Positions 10,163 to 19,360 of a DNA stretch of 64,000 nt are shown here, piece by piece. The DNA is taken from the NCBI RefSeq assembly GCF_000783395.1, contig NZ_JSFK01000012.1:1-64000 (forward strand), in the 5' to 3' direction. Both the position numbers and the translations under genes were made by a program. The notes beneath the pieces were generated by a model. The model searched no databases, had not been told where the DNA came from, and saw nothing but the letters and a program-made list of their open reading frames with translations. Positions within the stretch are counted from its first letter, which is position 1; every line of letters starts with the position of its first letter. The DNA is from Pseudomonas chlororaphis. Its GTDB lineage: Bacteria; Pseudomonadota; Gammaproteobacteria; Pseudomonadales; Pseudomonadaceae.

Positions 10163-10406
10163 GTCAGTGACGTCGCTTACAGCTTTTTTCAGCCCCGAAT
10201 GGCCATCTGAACCGTACAAAAACGGCGAAAAACCGGGGCGAAAACGGCGCGGCGCTGGTGGACATGAGTGCGTCGGTGTCAGACGCCGTGCGTCCGGACA
10301 AAAGCCTGATGATGCGGGCATTCCGGCGGATCGCAGCTTGAGCGTAGCAGCTCCGCCAGCGGGCGCTTTTGCGTCCCGGACCGGCATCCTCAGGAGCTCT
10401 GCAGCA

Positions 10407-11783
10407 ATGGCTATCAGCGTTTTCGACCTGTTCAAAATCGGCATCGGCCCTTCCAGTTCCCACACCGTCGGGCCGATGCGCGCGGCGGCGTTGTTCGTCG
10501 AGTCGCTACGGGACAAGCACCAGTTGGAACAGGTGCGCCGGATCGAAGTGCAATTGTTCGGATCGCTGTCCGCCACGGGCATTGGTCACGGCAGCGACAA
10601 CGCGGTGATCATGGGGTTGATGGGCGAGTGGCCGGACGCAATCGACCCGTCGCAGATCGGTCCGCGTATCCAGGCGCTGCGCGAAACTCATACCCTGCTA
10701 TTGGATGGTCGTTTGGCGGTGCCGTTTGTCTGGGCACGGGACATGCGCCTGATCGATGAGAACCTGCCGTTCCATCCCAATGCCATGACGATTGTTGCCG
10801 AGGGCGATCACGGCGAACTGCATCGCGACACCTACTATTCGGTGGGCGGCGGCTTTGTCGTGGATCAGGCGCAGGCCTCCAGTGGTGTGGTCGATCTGGA
10901 TCGCACTGAACTGCCTTATGACTTTTCCAGTGCGGTTGAATTGCTGGAGTTGTGCAAGAACAACAACCTGCGCGTTGCCGAGCTGATGATGGCTAACGAA
11001 AAGGTCTGGCGCAGTGAAGAAGAAATTCGCGCCGGGCTGATGAAACTGTGGCGGGCGATGCAGGATTGCGTCGAGCAGGGCTTGAAACACGAAGGCATCC
11101 TGCCCGGTGGATTGAATGTGCGTCGGCGCGCTGCGAAGTTGCATCGCAGTCTTCAGGAGTTGGGCAAGCCCAATGTGATCGGCTCGACGCTGAGTGCGAT
11201 GGAGTGGGTCAACCTGTTCGCCCTGGCGGTTAATGAAGAAAACGCGGCCGGCGGGCGCATGGTCACGGCACCGACCAATGGCGCGGCGGGGATCATTCCG
11301 GCGGTGCTGCACTACTTTATGAAGTTCAGCGAGGCGGTGACGGACGCCAACGTGGTCGACTACTTCCTGGGTGCGGCGGCGGTGGGGATTCTGTGCAAGA
11401 AGAATGCTTCGATCTCGGGCGCCGAAGTCGGCTGTCAGGGCGAGGTCGGTTCGGCCTGCGCGATGGCAGCGGCGGGGCTGGCGGAGATTCTTGGCGCTAC
11501 GCCGGAGCAATTGTGCAACGCGGCGGAGATTGGCCTGGAACACAACCTTGGGCTGACCTGCGATCCGGTCGGCGGCCTGGTGCAAGTGCCGTGCATCGAG
11601 CGCAATGCGATTGCGGCGGTGAAGGCGATCAACGCGGCGCAGATGGCGTTGCGTGGGGATGGTCAGCATTTTATTTCGCTGGATCGGGTGATCCGCACCA
11701 TGCGCGATACCGGTGCGGATATGCATGACAAATATAAAGAGACCTCGCGGGGTGGGTTGGCGGTCAGCGCGGTGGAGTGCTGA
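10407..11783 (+). CDS. sdaB: L-serine dehydratase (iron-sulfur, single chain)
   Basis: This 458-residue enzyme deaminates L-serine to pyruvate and ammonia, the exit of the choline/betaine route into central metabolism. The N-terminal beta domain begins [23 protein letters not shown], the classic serine-dehydratase opening. The C-terminal alpha domain carries the cysteines expected to hold the 4Fe-4S cluster ([24 protein letters not shown]). The start has CAGGAG ten bases upstream; a longer open frame back to 10161 has no family similarity. It sits between choX (divergent) and gbdR (same strand). Confidence 0.96.
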   Translation: MAISVFDLFKIGIGPSSSHTVGPMRAAALFVESLRDKHQLEQVRRIEVQLFGSLSATGIGHGSDNAVIMGLMGEWPDAIDPSQIGPRIQALRETHTLLLDGRLAVPFVWARDMRLIDENLPFHPNAMTIVAEGDHGELHRDTYYSVGGGFVVDQAQASSGVVDLDRTELPYDFSSAVELLELCKNNNLRVAELMMANEKVWRSEEEIRAGLMKLWRAMQDCVEQGLKHEGILPGGLNVRRRAAKLHRSLQELGKPNVIGSTLSAMEWVNLFALAVNEENAAGGRMVTAPTNGAAGIIPAVLHYFMKFSEAVTDANVVDYFLGAAAVGILCKKNASISGAEVGCQGEVGSACAMAAAGLAEILGATPEQLCNAAEIGLEHNLGLTCDPVGGLVQVPCIERNAIAAVKAINAAQMALRGDGQHFISLDRVIRTMRDTGADMHDKYKETSRGGLAVSAVEC

Positions 11784-11796
11784 GACCGCGTTGCCC

Positions 11797-11907
11797 CCAT
11801 CGCTGGCAAGCCAGCTCCCACAGGTTCCGAGGTGATACAGATATCTTGATCACACTGAAAATCCATGTGGGCGCTGCGGTGCGACGATTCGACTTGCCAG
11901 CGAAGGG
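11797..11907. repeat. R1 REP pair, right arm degenerate
   Basis: The left arm (CATCGCTGGCAAGCCAGCTC) is intact. The right arm near 11863-11907 is degraded (GTGGGCGCTGCGG...CTTGCCAGCG), suggesting an older copy or an internal rearrangement. Confidence 0.7.
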
Positions 11908-12339
11908 GCCAGACCAGTCAAAACTGCTCACCAAGTGAACACGGACAATAAATCACGCCACCTTTTAGCGCGTCGCAAACAGATAAGAGTCTTTCCCAGC
12001 TGTTACATGCATTCAGCACCCGCTACCGTCCGTCACCCGTGCCTGCGGTGACACTCCCCACAAACTGCGCGCAGGCCAGTTCCCACAAGTGCTACCGATT
12101 TGCTCACAGACGTCGGGGCAGGGCTTTCACCTACGCTGATGGCACTTCGAAATACCTTTCGTCGGACGGCTCGTATAGACACGTCGCGACGTCGTTTTCA
12201 GGAGTTATTGAACGGCCATCCAATTTTAGGCATGGCAATTGCTCTGTCATAACAAAGCCCGTCTCCCACGCGAGAACGCTGGCAATAACAAGAGCCTCCG
12301 CCTGAGGCCATCACCCGCTTTGTGTGAGGAGATACCGCG
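11908..12339. other. gbdR upstream region, no gene
   Basis: About 430 bp precede gbdR. It contains a perfect 12-bp palindrome ACGTCGCGACGT at 12181-12192 and a good ribosome site (GAGGAG) just before the gbdR start. An open frame of 88 codons at 12039-12305 has no ribosome site and no recognisable product, so it is not called. The length suggests a regulated leader, but no promoter can be assigned by eye. Confidence 0.5.
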
Positions 12340-13443
12340 ATGACGTCGTTCAACTCCGGGGCCCAACCCCAGAACCGTGCGCCTCAATCCATCGGCTTTC
12401 TGCTGCTGGACAATTTCACGCTGATTTCTCTGGCCTCCGCAGTAGAACCCCTGCGCATGGCCAACCAATTGTCCGGTCGCGAGCTGTATCGCTGGAGCAC
12501 CCTCACCGTCGATGGCGGCCAGGTGTGGGCCAGTGACGGTCTGCAAATCACCCCAGATGCCTCCATGCACAAAGCCCCGCCACTGGACACCGTAATCGTA
12601 TGCGGCGGCATCGGCATTCAGCGCACCGTTACCCGTGAACACGTTTCCTGGCTGCAAAGCCAGGCGCGTCAGTCCAAGCGCCTTGGCGCTGTGTGCACCG
12701 GCAGTTGGGCACTGGCCTGCGCCGGGTTGCTCGATGGTTTCGATTGCAGCGTGCACTGGGAATGTCTGGCGGCGATGCAGGAAGCTTTCCCGCGCGTGGC
12801 CATGAGCACCCGTTTGTTCACCCTCGACCGTAACCGTTTCACCAGCTCTGGCGGCACCGCGCCGCTGGACATGATGCTGCACTTGATCAGCCGCGATCAC
12901 GGCCGTGAACTGTCCGCCGCGATCTCGGAAATGTTTGTCTACGAACGCATCCGCAACGAACAGGATCACCAGCGCGTGCCGCTCAAGCACATGCTCGGTA
13001 CCAATCAGCCGAAACTGCAGGAAATCGTCGCGCTGATGGAAGCCAACCTCGAAGAGCCGATCGACCTGGATGAGCTGGCGGTGTACGTCGCGGTGTCGCG
13101 TCGACAGCTGGAGCGTTTGTTCCAGAAGTACCTGCACTGCTCGCCGTCGCGTTACTACTTGAAGCTGCGCCTGATTCGCGCCCGGCAGTTGCTCAAGCAG
13201 ACGCCAATGTCGATCATCGAAGTGGCGTCGGTGTGTGGATTCGTCTCCACGCCGCACTTCTCCAAGTGCTACCGCGAGTACTTCGGCATTCCGCCGCGTG
13301 ACGAGCGCGTAGGCTCCAACACCACCCAGCAAGTGGCGATGTTGCCGCTGCCGCAGGCAATCGTGATGTCGCCGCTGTCGGGGCCGATGTCGGCGTTGAG
13401 TCAGGCGCGCAATGAGTCGACGTTTGCCAGTGTAAGGCTGTAG
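12340..13443 (+). CDS. gbdR: GATase1/AraC-family activator GbdR
   Basis: This 367-residue transcription activator responds to glycine betaine and dimethylglycine. It has an N-terminal DJ-1/PfpI-like (class I glutamine-amidotransferase-like) domain at about residues 18-190 and a C-terminal AraC double helix-turn-helix at about 225-325 (LAVYVAVSRRQLERLFQKY and VCGFVSTPHFSKCYREYFG). The length equals that of P. aeruginosa GbdR. The ribosome site GAGGAG is well placed. In P. aeruginosa GbdR activates gbcA, gbcB, dgcAB, sox and choX genes; the same targets are present here. CdhR in this window is a paralogue. Confidence 0.95.
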   Translation: MTSFNSGAQPQNRAPQSIGFLLLDNFTLISLASAVEPLRMANQLSGRELYRWSTLTVDGGQVWASDGLQITPDASMHKAPPLDTVIVCGGIGIQRTVTREHVSWLQSQARQSKRLGAVCTGSWALACAGLLDGFDCSVHWECLAAMQEAFPRVAMSTRLFTLDRNRFTSSGGTAPLDMMLHLISRDHGRELSAAISEMFVYERIRNEQDHQRVPLKHMLGTNQPKLQEIVALMEANLEEPIDLDELAVYVAVSRRQLERLFQKYLHCSPSRYYLKLRLIRARQLLKQTPMSIIEVASVCGFVSTPHFSKCYREYFGIPPRDERVGSNTTQQVAMLPLPQAIVMSPLSGPMSALSQARNESTFASVRL

Positions 13444-13456
13444 ACCGAGTCATCGT

Positions 13457-13550
13457 TCATCGCTGGCAAGCCAGCTCCCACAGTGATCCGTGCGAACACA
13501 AGATTTGTGTACCGCACAGATCCTGTGGGAGCTGGCTTGCCAGCGATGGC
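13457..13550. repeat. R1 REP pair after gbdR
   Basis: Intact inverted arms CATCGCTGGCAAGCCAGCTC and GAGCTGGCTTGCCAGCGATG, about 38 bp apart, lie between convergent gbdR and the small gene at 13557. Confidence 0.88.
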
Positions 13551-13556
13551 GGCCTG

Positions 13557-13820
13557 TCAGGCGCTATGGCTTTGCTGGAAATCGGCGAGTGCCGGCAACA
13601 ACTGCTTGTCGATTGCCTGGCGCACCGCCGGCTGGATACTGGCGCCGCTGGTGTACATGTCCTTGACCATCTTGCGCAGTTCAAACGCGCGCACATTATC
13701 CAGACCGCGCACCGCACACTCACAGGCCTGCTCGGCGGTTGAACCGCTCGGCACTTGAAAACCCAACGCCTTGAGCTGGCCCAACAAATCTTCCTGATCG
13801 ATCAAATCGGCATACATCAT
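13557..13820 (-). CDS. small conserved-looking hypothetical protein
   Basis: This 87-residue soluble, mostly helical protein is not recognised. It opens MMYADLIDQEDLLGQLKALG and ends LADFQQSHSA, with one CEC motif near residue 35. The start was placed at the double ATG because AAGGA lies eight bases upstream; an earlier ATG directly follows the ribosome site and is too close. It is convergent with gbdR. A small unknown gene also follows gbdR in P. aeruginosa (PA5381), so a pathway link is possible but unproven. Confidence 0.7.
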   Translation of the reverse strand: MMYADLIDQEDLLGQLKALGFQVPSGSTAEQACECAVRGLDNVRAFELRKMVKDMYTSGASIQPAVRQAIDKQLLPALADFQQSHSA

Positions 13821-13894
13821 GACGCGCATCCTTCTTCGGTAACGGAGGTCGTGGCTCGATTCTGGTAGCCACGCCGGGGCACGGCAAGGGCGTT

Positions 13895-13922
13895 TTGTCG
13901 CAGTGGCTGCGACGGCTATGAA
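13895..13922 (+). promoter_or_regulatory. candidate sigma-70 promoter of sRNA
   Basis: TTGTCG (13895-13900), a 16-bp spacer and TATGAA (13917-13922) give a moderate sigma-70 match (four of six at each box). It points to a strong terminator about 110 bases downstream with no open frame between. Confidence 0.35.
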
Positions 13923-13928
13923 CAGGTC

Positions 13929-14069
13929 GTTTTCGGCTAACTTGCCGCTCTAGGGAGTGGGCACACTGAACTCAGCTTGCAACACGAAGGTTTGGTCACC
14001 CTCGCTTGGCAGCTCCTCAACAGTACCCTCTGCCCCGATCCTGTCACGGCTTGTATCGGGGCTTTTTTT
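13929..14069 (+). ncRNA. candidate small RNA of about 140 nt
   Basis: A strong rho-independent terminator ends a stretch with no ribosome site or open frame. The neighbouring genes on both sides are on the minus strand, so the plus-strand terminator has no gene to serve: gbdR ends 490 bp earlier and behind an R1 pair. A plausible promoter lies at 13895-13922. The RNA family is not recognised. An unannotated attenuator or a short coding RNA are alternatives. Confidence 0.45.
14032..14069 (+). terminator. rho-independent terminator of the candidate sRNA
   Basis: Stem GCCCCGAT/ATCGGGGC (8 bp, perfect) with a 15-base loop is followed by seven Ts. On the other strand no T-run follows, so it works only in the plus direction. 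Confidence 0.85.
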
Positions 14070-14107
14070 GCCTGTGAATCAGTTAGAAATTTGTTGTTCC
14101 TGCCGAC

Positions 14108-14203
14108 GTCATCGCTGGCAAGCCAGCTCCCACAAGTTTTGAGTCTGGTCGCATATTTGTGAAACGCCGCCGAACCCTGTGGGAGCGGGCTTGCCCGCGA
14201 TGA
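14108..14203. repeat. R1 REP pair
   Basis: Arms CATCGCTGGCAAGCCAGCTC and GTGGGAGCGGGCTTGCCCGC lie between the candidate sRNA and the 3' end of the dioxygenase gene. Confidence 0.85.
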
Positions 14204-14216
14204 ACGATGACGCGGT

Positions 14217-15380
14217 CTATCTTTGCAACACGAGGATCCGCGACAACAACTCATCCCGGTCGATATAGCAGCCCTGAAAATGCCGCGCCCCGGTCGCCGG
14301 ATCAAAGGCATTACGCGCGTGCAACGTACGGCGATTATCGAAGCACCACAGCTCACCGGAATTAAGCCGCTGCATCAGCCGAAACCGTGGCTCGCGGGTC
14401 ATCGCGATAAACCGCCGATACGCCCGATACAACACTGGCATCTGCTCCACCGACGTCTCAAACGCCCCACGCAGAAAGTTCGCCATGCGGATTTCCGCCA
14501 CGCGCCCCAACGCATCCAAAGCAATGATCGGCGCCAGACAGCGATAGTCGCTATGACGATCCTTGTTGCGAAACTCCACCGGGATTTCACACAGCGCCTT
14601 GAATGACTCTGGATCTTCCTGGCGCAACGCATCGGCAATCGCAAACCCATCAACAAAAATACTCTCGCCACCCTCGGCGTCATTCACCAGACAATGCAGA
14701 AATTGCAGCCCCGGTTGCAGCTCGCGAGTGGGCAGATCCGTGTGCAAGGGCAGGTTGAAAGCGGTGTAGGCATTGCTGTCGGCATCGGCTTTGGATTGCA
14801 CGTTGAACAGCACGCCGAAGTTGCTTTCGCGAATGAATGAAATGCGCTGCGCGATGAGCTTCAGCGAGCCGGGTTCAGTGGGCACGCCGCGCACTTGCGT
14901 CAGGCCAATGTCGCGGATGGCGATCATCCATTGCAGCAGGGCGGCGTTGTCGTTCATCAGTGCCGAATAGTCGAACACAGGCAACTGCAAATCGCTGCGC
15001 CACAGGTAAGGCTTGGGTTTGCCCGCCAGACGTTCGGCGCGGGAATCATCGTCGTAGGCGTGTGCGCGTAACCAACCGGGATCGAAGCGGCTGAGGTGGC
15101 CGTCCTGCCAGTCAATGCGCAGGCAGCCGTCAGTATCGATATGCGCGGCGACAGGCTTGAGGTCTTCAGCTGCGTCGACAATCTCGAAGACCTGTTCGCG
15201 GGTGACGTTGTAGACGCACTTCGGGCACGGGCAATTGTCCCGCAACCAGACATGGTGGAACGGGCTGATGCGCCCGTCAGCCCATTCAATGGCAACACGA
15301 TCCGCCAGGGTCTGCACGCCACCGAGCGCGCTGATCAACGGATAAGTACGGAAATCGGCAACAGCGGCAGCGGTGTTCAT
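14217..15380 (-). CDS. gamma-butyrobetaine dioxygenase (Fe(II)/2-oxoglutarate)
   Basis: This 387-residue cytosolic enzyme hydroxylates gamma-butyrobetaine to L-carnitine using O2 and 2-oxoglutarate. The N-terminal DUF971-like domain (residues 1-115) has a zinc-binding CPCPKC motif at 50-55. The TauD-like catalytic domain follows, with the iron ligands H213-x-D215 and distal H354 and a 2-oxoglutarate-binding arginine near 366. Length fits the bacterial and mammalian enzymes. It is downstream of cdhB in the carnitine block, so the cluster adds a gamma-butyrobetaine entry to carnitine. A trimethyllysine dioxygenase is the main alternative but is less likely in bacteria. Confidence 0.88.
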   Translation of the reverse strand: MNTAAAVADFRTYPLISALGGVQTLADRVAIEWADGRISPFHHVWLRDNCPCPKCVYNVTREQVFEIVDAAEDLKPVAAHIDTDGCLRIDWQDGHLSRFDPGWLRAHAYDDDSRAERLAGKPKPYLWRSDLQLPVFDYSALMNDNAALLQWMIAIRDIGLTQVRGVPTEPGSLKLIAQRISFIRESNFGVLFNVQSKADADSNAYTAFNLPLHTDLPTRELQPGLQFLHCLVNDAEGGESIFVDGFAIADALRQEDPESFKALCEIPVEFRNKDRHSDYRCLAPIIALDALGRVAEIRMANFLRGAFETSVEQMPVLYRAYRRFIAMTREPRFRLMQRLNSGELWCFDNRRTLHARNAFDPATGARHFQGCYIDRDELLSRILVLQR

Positions 15381-15404
15381 GGCGGCTCCTTGCGATCGAT
15401 GGAT

Positions 15405-15881
15405 TTACCTTGCAGGCGGCAGCGCGATGACGCGGCCGATGTAAGCGGGAGCGGGCAGGTCATTTTGCTCGGCGACGATGCTTTGCAGGCGGCCCAATGT
15501 GTCCGGGCTGAACGGCGCCGAGCGTGGGCCGGCGAGATCGACGTGCAGCAGCATCTGTTCGTTGCCCGCCAGTTCCTGCTCGTCACCGACCTTGTGCAGG
15601 CTGTGATAGAGGTGCAGGCGTTTGCTGTCGTGGCCGATGATTTGCGTGTGCACTTCGACCTCGGTGTCGAGCTTCACTTCGTGCAAATAGTTGAGGTGCA
15701 GTTCGAGGGTGAACAGCGAGTTGCCGCTGGCTTCGCGGTGGTTGCTGTCCATGCCGAGACGGTCCATCAGGGCGTCGGTGGCGTAGCTGAAAATCAGCAG
15801 GTAGAAGGCATCGCGCAGGTGGCCGTTGTAGTCGACCCAGTCGGGGATGATTCTGGTTTGGTAGGTGGTGAGGTTGGGCAT
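15405..15881 (-). CDS. cdhB: betainyl-CoA thioesterase CdhB
   Basis: This 158-residue cytosolic hotdog-fold thioesterase has the typical opening DWVDYNGHLRDAFY (residues 14-27), with D17 and the NGH turn near the active site. In the carnitine pathway it hydrolyses betainyl-CoA, produced by CdhC, to glycine betaine. It lies 24 bp upstream of the dioxygenase gene on the same strand and is separated from cdhA by an R2 repeat element. The assignment rests on fold and linkage. Confidence 0.9.
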   Translation of the reverse strand: MPNLTTYQTRIIPDWVDYNGHLRDAFYLLIFSYATDALMDRLGMDSNHREASGNSLFTLELHLNYLHEVKLDTEVEVHTQIIGHDSKRLHLYHSLHKVGDEQELAGNEQMLLHVDLAGPRSAPFSPDTLGRLQSIVAEQNDLPAPAYIGRVIALPPAR

Positions 15882-15924
15882 GATTGGGTTCCGGCAGTTA
15901 GGTGGTCTTCAAGATCAAAAGCTA

Positions 15925-16086
15925 CCCCCTCACCCCAGCCCTCTCCCCCAAGGGGGCGAGGGGGAAAGGGAGCAGATCTTCAAGCTTTTCAAGTCCTGAG
16001 TTCGGCTCGGTGTAGCAAGTCGGCGTAGCTCGCAAAAACACCACGGTCAGTTCCCTCTCCCCCCGGGAGAGGGCTAGGGTGAGGGC
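15925..16086. repeat. R2 repeat element inside the carnitine operon
   Basis: This copy has the same inverted ends as the element at 6715 and sits between cdhA and cdhB. It separates two functionally linked genes by about 225 bp without an obvious promoter. Confidence 0.8.
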
Positions 16087-16107
16087 AGCGATGTCATGCC
16101 AGACACA

Positions 16108-17073
16108 TCACTCGCTGAAACTCATCCCATGCTTCTCCTTGGTCGTCTTCACCGCCTCCAGCACCGCCAGCAAACAATCATCACGATAGCGCTCCAGCGC
16201 CGAAATACTGTGACGACCGAGCTGATCACTGGTGCCATCCACCACATCATCAATCAACTTGTCAGTCAGCTCCGGCGCCGGCAGATACGTCCACGGCAAC
16301 TGCAACGCCGGGCCGAATTGCGACATGAAGTGGCGCATGCCTGCGTCACCACCGGCCAGGGTGTAAGTCAGGAACGTGCCCATGAACGACCAGCGCAAAC
16401 CAGCGCCGAAACGAATCGCATCGTCGATCTCGCCAGTGGTCGCCACGCCGTCATTGACCAGATGCAGCGCCTCTCGCCACAACGCTTCAAGCAAGCGGTC
16501 GGCGATAAAACCGGGCACTTCCTTGCGCACATGCAGTGGGCGCATGCCGAGGGATTCGTAGACTTTCATCGCCGCTTGCACGGCCTCGGGCGCGGTGTTC
16601 TTGCCGCCCACGACTTCGACCAGCGGCAGCAGATAAACCGGGTTGAAGGGGTGGCCTACCACGCAGCGCTCCGGGTGCGTCGAGCTCTCGTAGAACTCAC
16701 TCGGCAACAGGCCCGAAGTGCTCGAGCCGATCAACGCATCCGGCTTGGCCGCAGCGCTGATTTTGCTGTGCAGATCGAGTTTCAGTTCCAGGCGTTCCGG
16801 GGCGCTTTCCTGAATGAAATCGGCATCGCGTACGCACTCTTCGATGGTCGTGACGAAGCGCAGACGATCCTGCGAAGCGCCCGGCGCCAGACCGTTTTTC
16901 TCCAGTGCGCCCCAGGCATTGGCCACGCGTTTGCGCAGCGCCGCTTCGGCGCCCGGTGCCGGGTCCCAGGCCACCACATCCAGACCGTGGGCGAGGGCAC
17001 GGGCGACCCAGCCGCTGCCGATGACACCGCTGCCCAGCGCGGCGAAGGTTTTGATTTCGGTGATAAAGCTCAT
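16108..17073 (-). CDS. cdhA: L-carnitine dehydrogenase CdhA
   Basis: This 321-residue NAD-dependent enzyme oxidises L-carnitine to 3-dehydrocarnitine. It belongs to the 3-hydroxyacyl-CoA dehydrogenase superfamily, with the Rossmann motif GSGVIGSGW at residues 14-22. The catalytic segment ([18 protein letters not shown]) contains the family histidine, and the helical C-terminal domain holds [18 protein letters not shown]. It is encoded between cdhC and cdhB on the same strand, so the three catabolic steps are in order. Expression is expected to depend on CdhR and carnitine. Confidence 0.95.
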   Translation of the reverse strand: MSFITEIKTFAALGSGVIGSGWVARALAHGLDVVAWDPAPGAEAALRKRVANAWGALEKNGLAPGASQDRLRFVTTIEECVRDADFIQESAPERLELKLDLHSKISAAAKPDALIGSSTSGLLPSEFYESSTHPERCVVGHPFNPVYLLPLVEVVGGKNTAPEAVQAAMKVYESLGMRPLHVRKEVPGFIADRLLEALWREALHLVNDGVATTGEIDDAIRFGAGLRWSFMGTFLTYTLAGGDAGMRHFMSQFGPALQLPWTYLPAPELTDKLIDDVVDGTSDQLGRHSISALERYRDDCLLAVLEAVKTTKEKHGMSFSE

Positions 17074-17098
17074 TGGATTTTTCCCGAGTAAGGTGATC

Positions 17099-17185
17099 CT
17101 GTAGGAGCTGCCGAAGGCTGCGATCTTTTGATCTTGACCTTGAAAAACAAAATCAAAAGATCGCAGCCTTCGGCAGCTCCTACAG
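17099..17185. repeat. R4 inverted repeat between cdhC and cdhA
   Basis: Arms CTGTAGGAGCTGCCGAAGGC and its exact complement are joined by CTGCGATCTTTTGAT and a short spacer, forming a long perfect hairpin. A second copy with imperfect arms is at 59925-60003. It could act as a processing or stabilising hairpin. Confidence 0.88.
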
Positions 17186-17227
17186 GTGAGATTGGGGGCA
17201 GTCAGAGCCCATTCTTTGAGCTGAGGG

Positions 17228-18115
17228 TTAACCGCGCTGGGTCAGGCCCATCTTTTTGCGGCCCTCTGCCGGGGTCAGTACGCGCGCGCCGAGGCGGCTG
17301 AGGATCTCGGTGGCGCGTTCGACCAATTGGCCGTTGGTCGCCAGCACACCTTTGTCCAGCCACAGGTTGTCTTCCAGCCCGACCCGCACGTTGCCGCCCA
17401 ATAGCACCGCTTGCGCCGCCATCGGCATCTGCATCCTGCCAATCCCGAACCCGGCCCACACCGCATCCGCTGGCAAGGTATCGACCATGGCTTTCATGGT
17501 CGTGGTGTCCGCCGGCGCGCCCCACGGGATGCCCAGGCACAGCTGAAACAACGGGTTATCCAGCAAACCTTCCTTGATCATCTGCTTGGCAAACCACAGA
17601 TGCCCAGTGTCGAAAATCTCCAGCTCGGCTTTCACACCCAACTCGGTAATACGCTTGGCGCCGGCCCGCAGTTGCGCCGGTGTGGACACGTAAATGGTGT
17701 CGCCATCGCCGAAGTTCAGCGTGCCGCAATCGAGGGTGCAGATTTCCGGCAGCAACTCTTCAACGTGGGCGAGACGGGTCAGCGGGCCGACCAGATCGGT
17801 GTTCGGGCCGAACTCCATCGGGTTCTCGCCGGCGCCGATTTCCAGGTCGCCGCCCATACCAGCGGTGAGGTTGACGATGATGTCGACGTCGGCCTCGCGA
17901 ATGCGCTCCATCACTTCGCGGTACAGCGCTACGTCGCGGCTGAACTTGCCGGTCTGCGGATCGCGCACATGGCAGTGCACAACCGTGGCGCCGGCCTTGG
18001 CCGCTTCAACAGCCGCCGCAGCGATCTGTTTCGGGGTGACCGGCACGTGCGGGCTCTTGGCGGTCGTGTCGCCAGCACCGGTGAGTGCGCAGGTGATGAT
18101 GACGTCGTGGTTCAT
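17228..18115 (-). CDS. cdhC: 3-dehydrocarnitine cleavage enzyme CdhC (BKACE family)
   Basis: This 295-residue zinc-dependent beta-keto acid cleavage enzyme condenses 3-dehydrocarnitine with acetyl-CoA to give betainyl-CoA and acetoacetate. The metal-binding VVHCHVRDP motif places H47 and H49. A (beta/alpha)8 barrel pattern with [14 protein letters not shown] and [17 protein letters not shown] is typical of the family. The start [15 protein letters not shown] was preferred because 27 upstream residues are unlike the family. It follows caiX and precedes cdhA. Confidence 0.94.
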   Translation of the reverse strand: MNHDVIITCALTGAGDTTAKSPHVPVTPKQIAAAAVEAAKAGATVVHCHVRDPQTGKFSRDVALYREVMERIREADVDIIVNLTAGMGGDLEIGAGENPMEFGPNTDLVGPLTRLAHVEELLPEICTLDCGTLNFGDGDTIYVSTPAQLRAGAKRITELGVKAELEIFDTGHLWFAKQMIKEGLLDNPLFQLCLGIPWGAPADTTTMKAMVDTLPADAVWAGFGIGRMQMPMAAQAVLLGGNVRVGLEDNLWLDKGVLATNGQLVERATEILSRLGARVLTPAEGRKKMGLTQRG

Positions 18116-18223
18116 GGTGCGGTTTCCTTCAGGCGTGATGGGTCTGTCCGCAGCCCTGTTCGGGGCTGCGAAGCGTCGGTCAGTCGCCTCTCCCATCCGG
18201 GAGAGGGGCTTTTCAATAGGGGG

Positions 18224-19168
18224 TTATTTGCTGGTCAGCTGCAGGTTTTCAGCGGCCGGTTTGCCATCGAACGTGGTCACACCCTCAAGCCAGCGCTGCT
18301 TGTCTTCCGGGTGATCCTTAAGCCACTGCTTGGCCGATTCGAAAGCATCCTTGTGATCGAGCAGCGGCTGCATCATCCGGCTTTCGTCCTCGGCGGTGAA
18401 CGTCAGGTTGGTCAGCAGGCGGCCAATGTTCGGGCACTGCTCGGCGTATTTCGGCGCGGTCACAGTCCACACGGTGGCCATGCCTTCGTTCGGACCGAGG
18501 GCATCGTCGCTGCCGGTCAGGTAAGTCATCTTCACATTGACGTTCATCGGGTGCGGCGCCCAGCCGAAGAACACCACGGCCTCTTTGCGGCGTACGGCGC
18601 GGTCGACGGCGGCGAGCATGCCGGCCTCGCTGGACTCGACCAGTTGGAACTTGCCGAGGCCGAACTGGTTCTTGGCGATCATCGCCTTGATCTGCGTGTT
18701 GGCGCCCGAGCCTGGCTCGATGCCGTAGATCTTGCCGCCCAGTTCCTTCTCGAATTTGGCGATGTCGGAGAAGGTTTTCAGGCCTTTGTCCGCCAGATAA
18801 GTCGGCACGGCGAGGGTGGCGCGCGCGTCTTTCAGGCTCGGTGCGTCGAGGACTTTGACCTGATTGGCGTCGACGAACGGGGTAATGGTCTGGGTCATCA
18901 GCGGGTTCCAGTAACCGAGGAACAGGTCCAGCCGCTGATCGCGAATCCCGGCGAAAATAATCTGCTGGGACGCGCTGGTTTGTTTGGTGTTGTAGCCGAG
19001 GCCGTCGAGCAGGACCTGGGTCATGGCACTGGTGGCGATCACGTCGGTCCAGTTGACCACGCCCATGCGCACGTTCTGGCACGAGGCGGGTTCGGCCGCC
19101 ATGACGCTGGCGCTCAAGAAAGCGGTACCGCTGAGTGCAAGAACACAGCTGCTGATCAGTCGTTTCAT
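18224..19168 (-). CDS. caiX: carnitine-binding periplasmic protein CaiX
   Basis: This 314-residue substrate-binding protein has a signal peptide (residues 1-24, cut before AEPAS) and the same aromatic motifs as ChoX (GVVNWTDVIAT, FLGYWNPLMTQT, FFGWAPHPMN). It is the first gene of the carnitine block and has no permease or ATPase next to it. In P. aeruginosa CaiX shares the ChoWV translocator, and the same is likely here. It is divergent from cdhR across a 192-bp gap with a clear direct repeat. Confidence 0.93.
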   Translation of the reverse strand: MKRLISSCVLALSGTAFLSASVMAAEPASCQNVRMGVVNWTDVIATSAMTQVLLDGLGYNTKQTSASQQIIFAGIRDQRLDLFLGYWNPLMTQTITPFVDANQVKVLDAPSLKDARATLAVPTYLADKGLKTFSDIAKFEKELGGKIYGIEPGSGANTQIKAMIAKNQFGLGKFQLVESSEAGMLAAVDRAVRRKEAVVFFGWAPHPMNVNVKMTYLTGSDDALGPNEGMATVWTVTAPKYAEQCPNIGRLLTNLTFTAEDESRMMQPLLDHKDAFESAKQWLKDHPEDKQRWLEGVTTFDGKPAAENLQLTSK

Positions 19169-19257
19169 GTCGGGTTCCTCGGCAGGTCGTTTATTGTGGT
19201 TTCCGGCGTCTGATGCGCCGGTGATGCCAAGTTACGCAGCTGTGCGCCCATGAAAGC

Positions 19258-19294
19258 GCACTGCGGCGACTGGCATTTGCACTGTAGCGACCTG
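19258..19294. promoter_or_regulatory. direct-repeat site, candidate CdhR operator
   Basis: GCACTGCGGCGACTGG (19258) and GCACTGTAGCGACCTG (19279) repeat 21 bp apart. Read on the minus strand each half is GTCGC-N3-AGTG, close to the sdaB/choX half-site GTCGY-N4-AGT. It lies 90-126 bp upstream of caiX and 67-103 bp upstream of cdhR. CdhR, an AraC-type paralogue of GbdR, is the obvious candidate binder; this is inferred. Confidence 0.6.
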
Positions 19295-19360
19295 CGCGCT
19301 TGAATGCCGAAGACAACTGGCGTATCAACATCCCACGCTACCCGCCAACCGAGTGCGCAC

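Noticed and set aside
12039-12305. A possible small gene upstream of gbdR
   Set aside because: No ribosome site, no conserved-looking sequence, and part of it resembles a decayed R1 repeat arm.
13895-14069. The candidate sRNA as a tRNA or tmRNA
   Set aside because: It lacks a cloverleaf, CCA end and the tmRNA tag frame.
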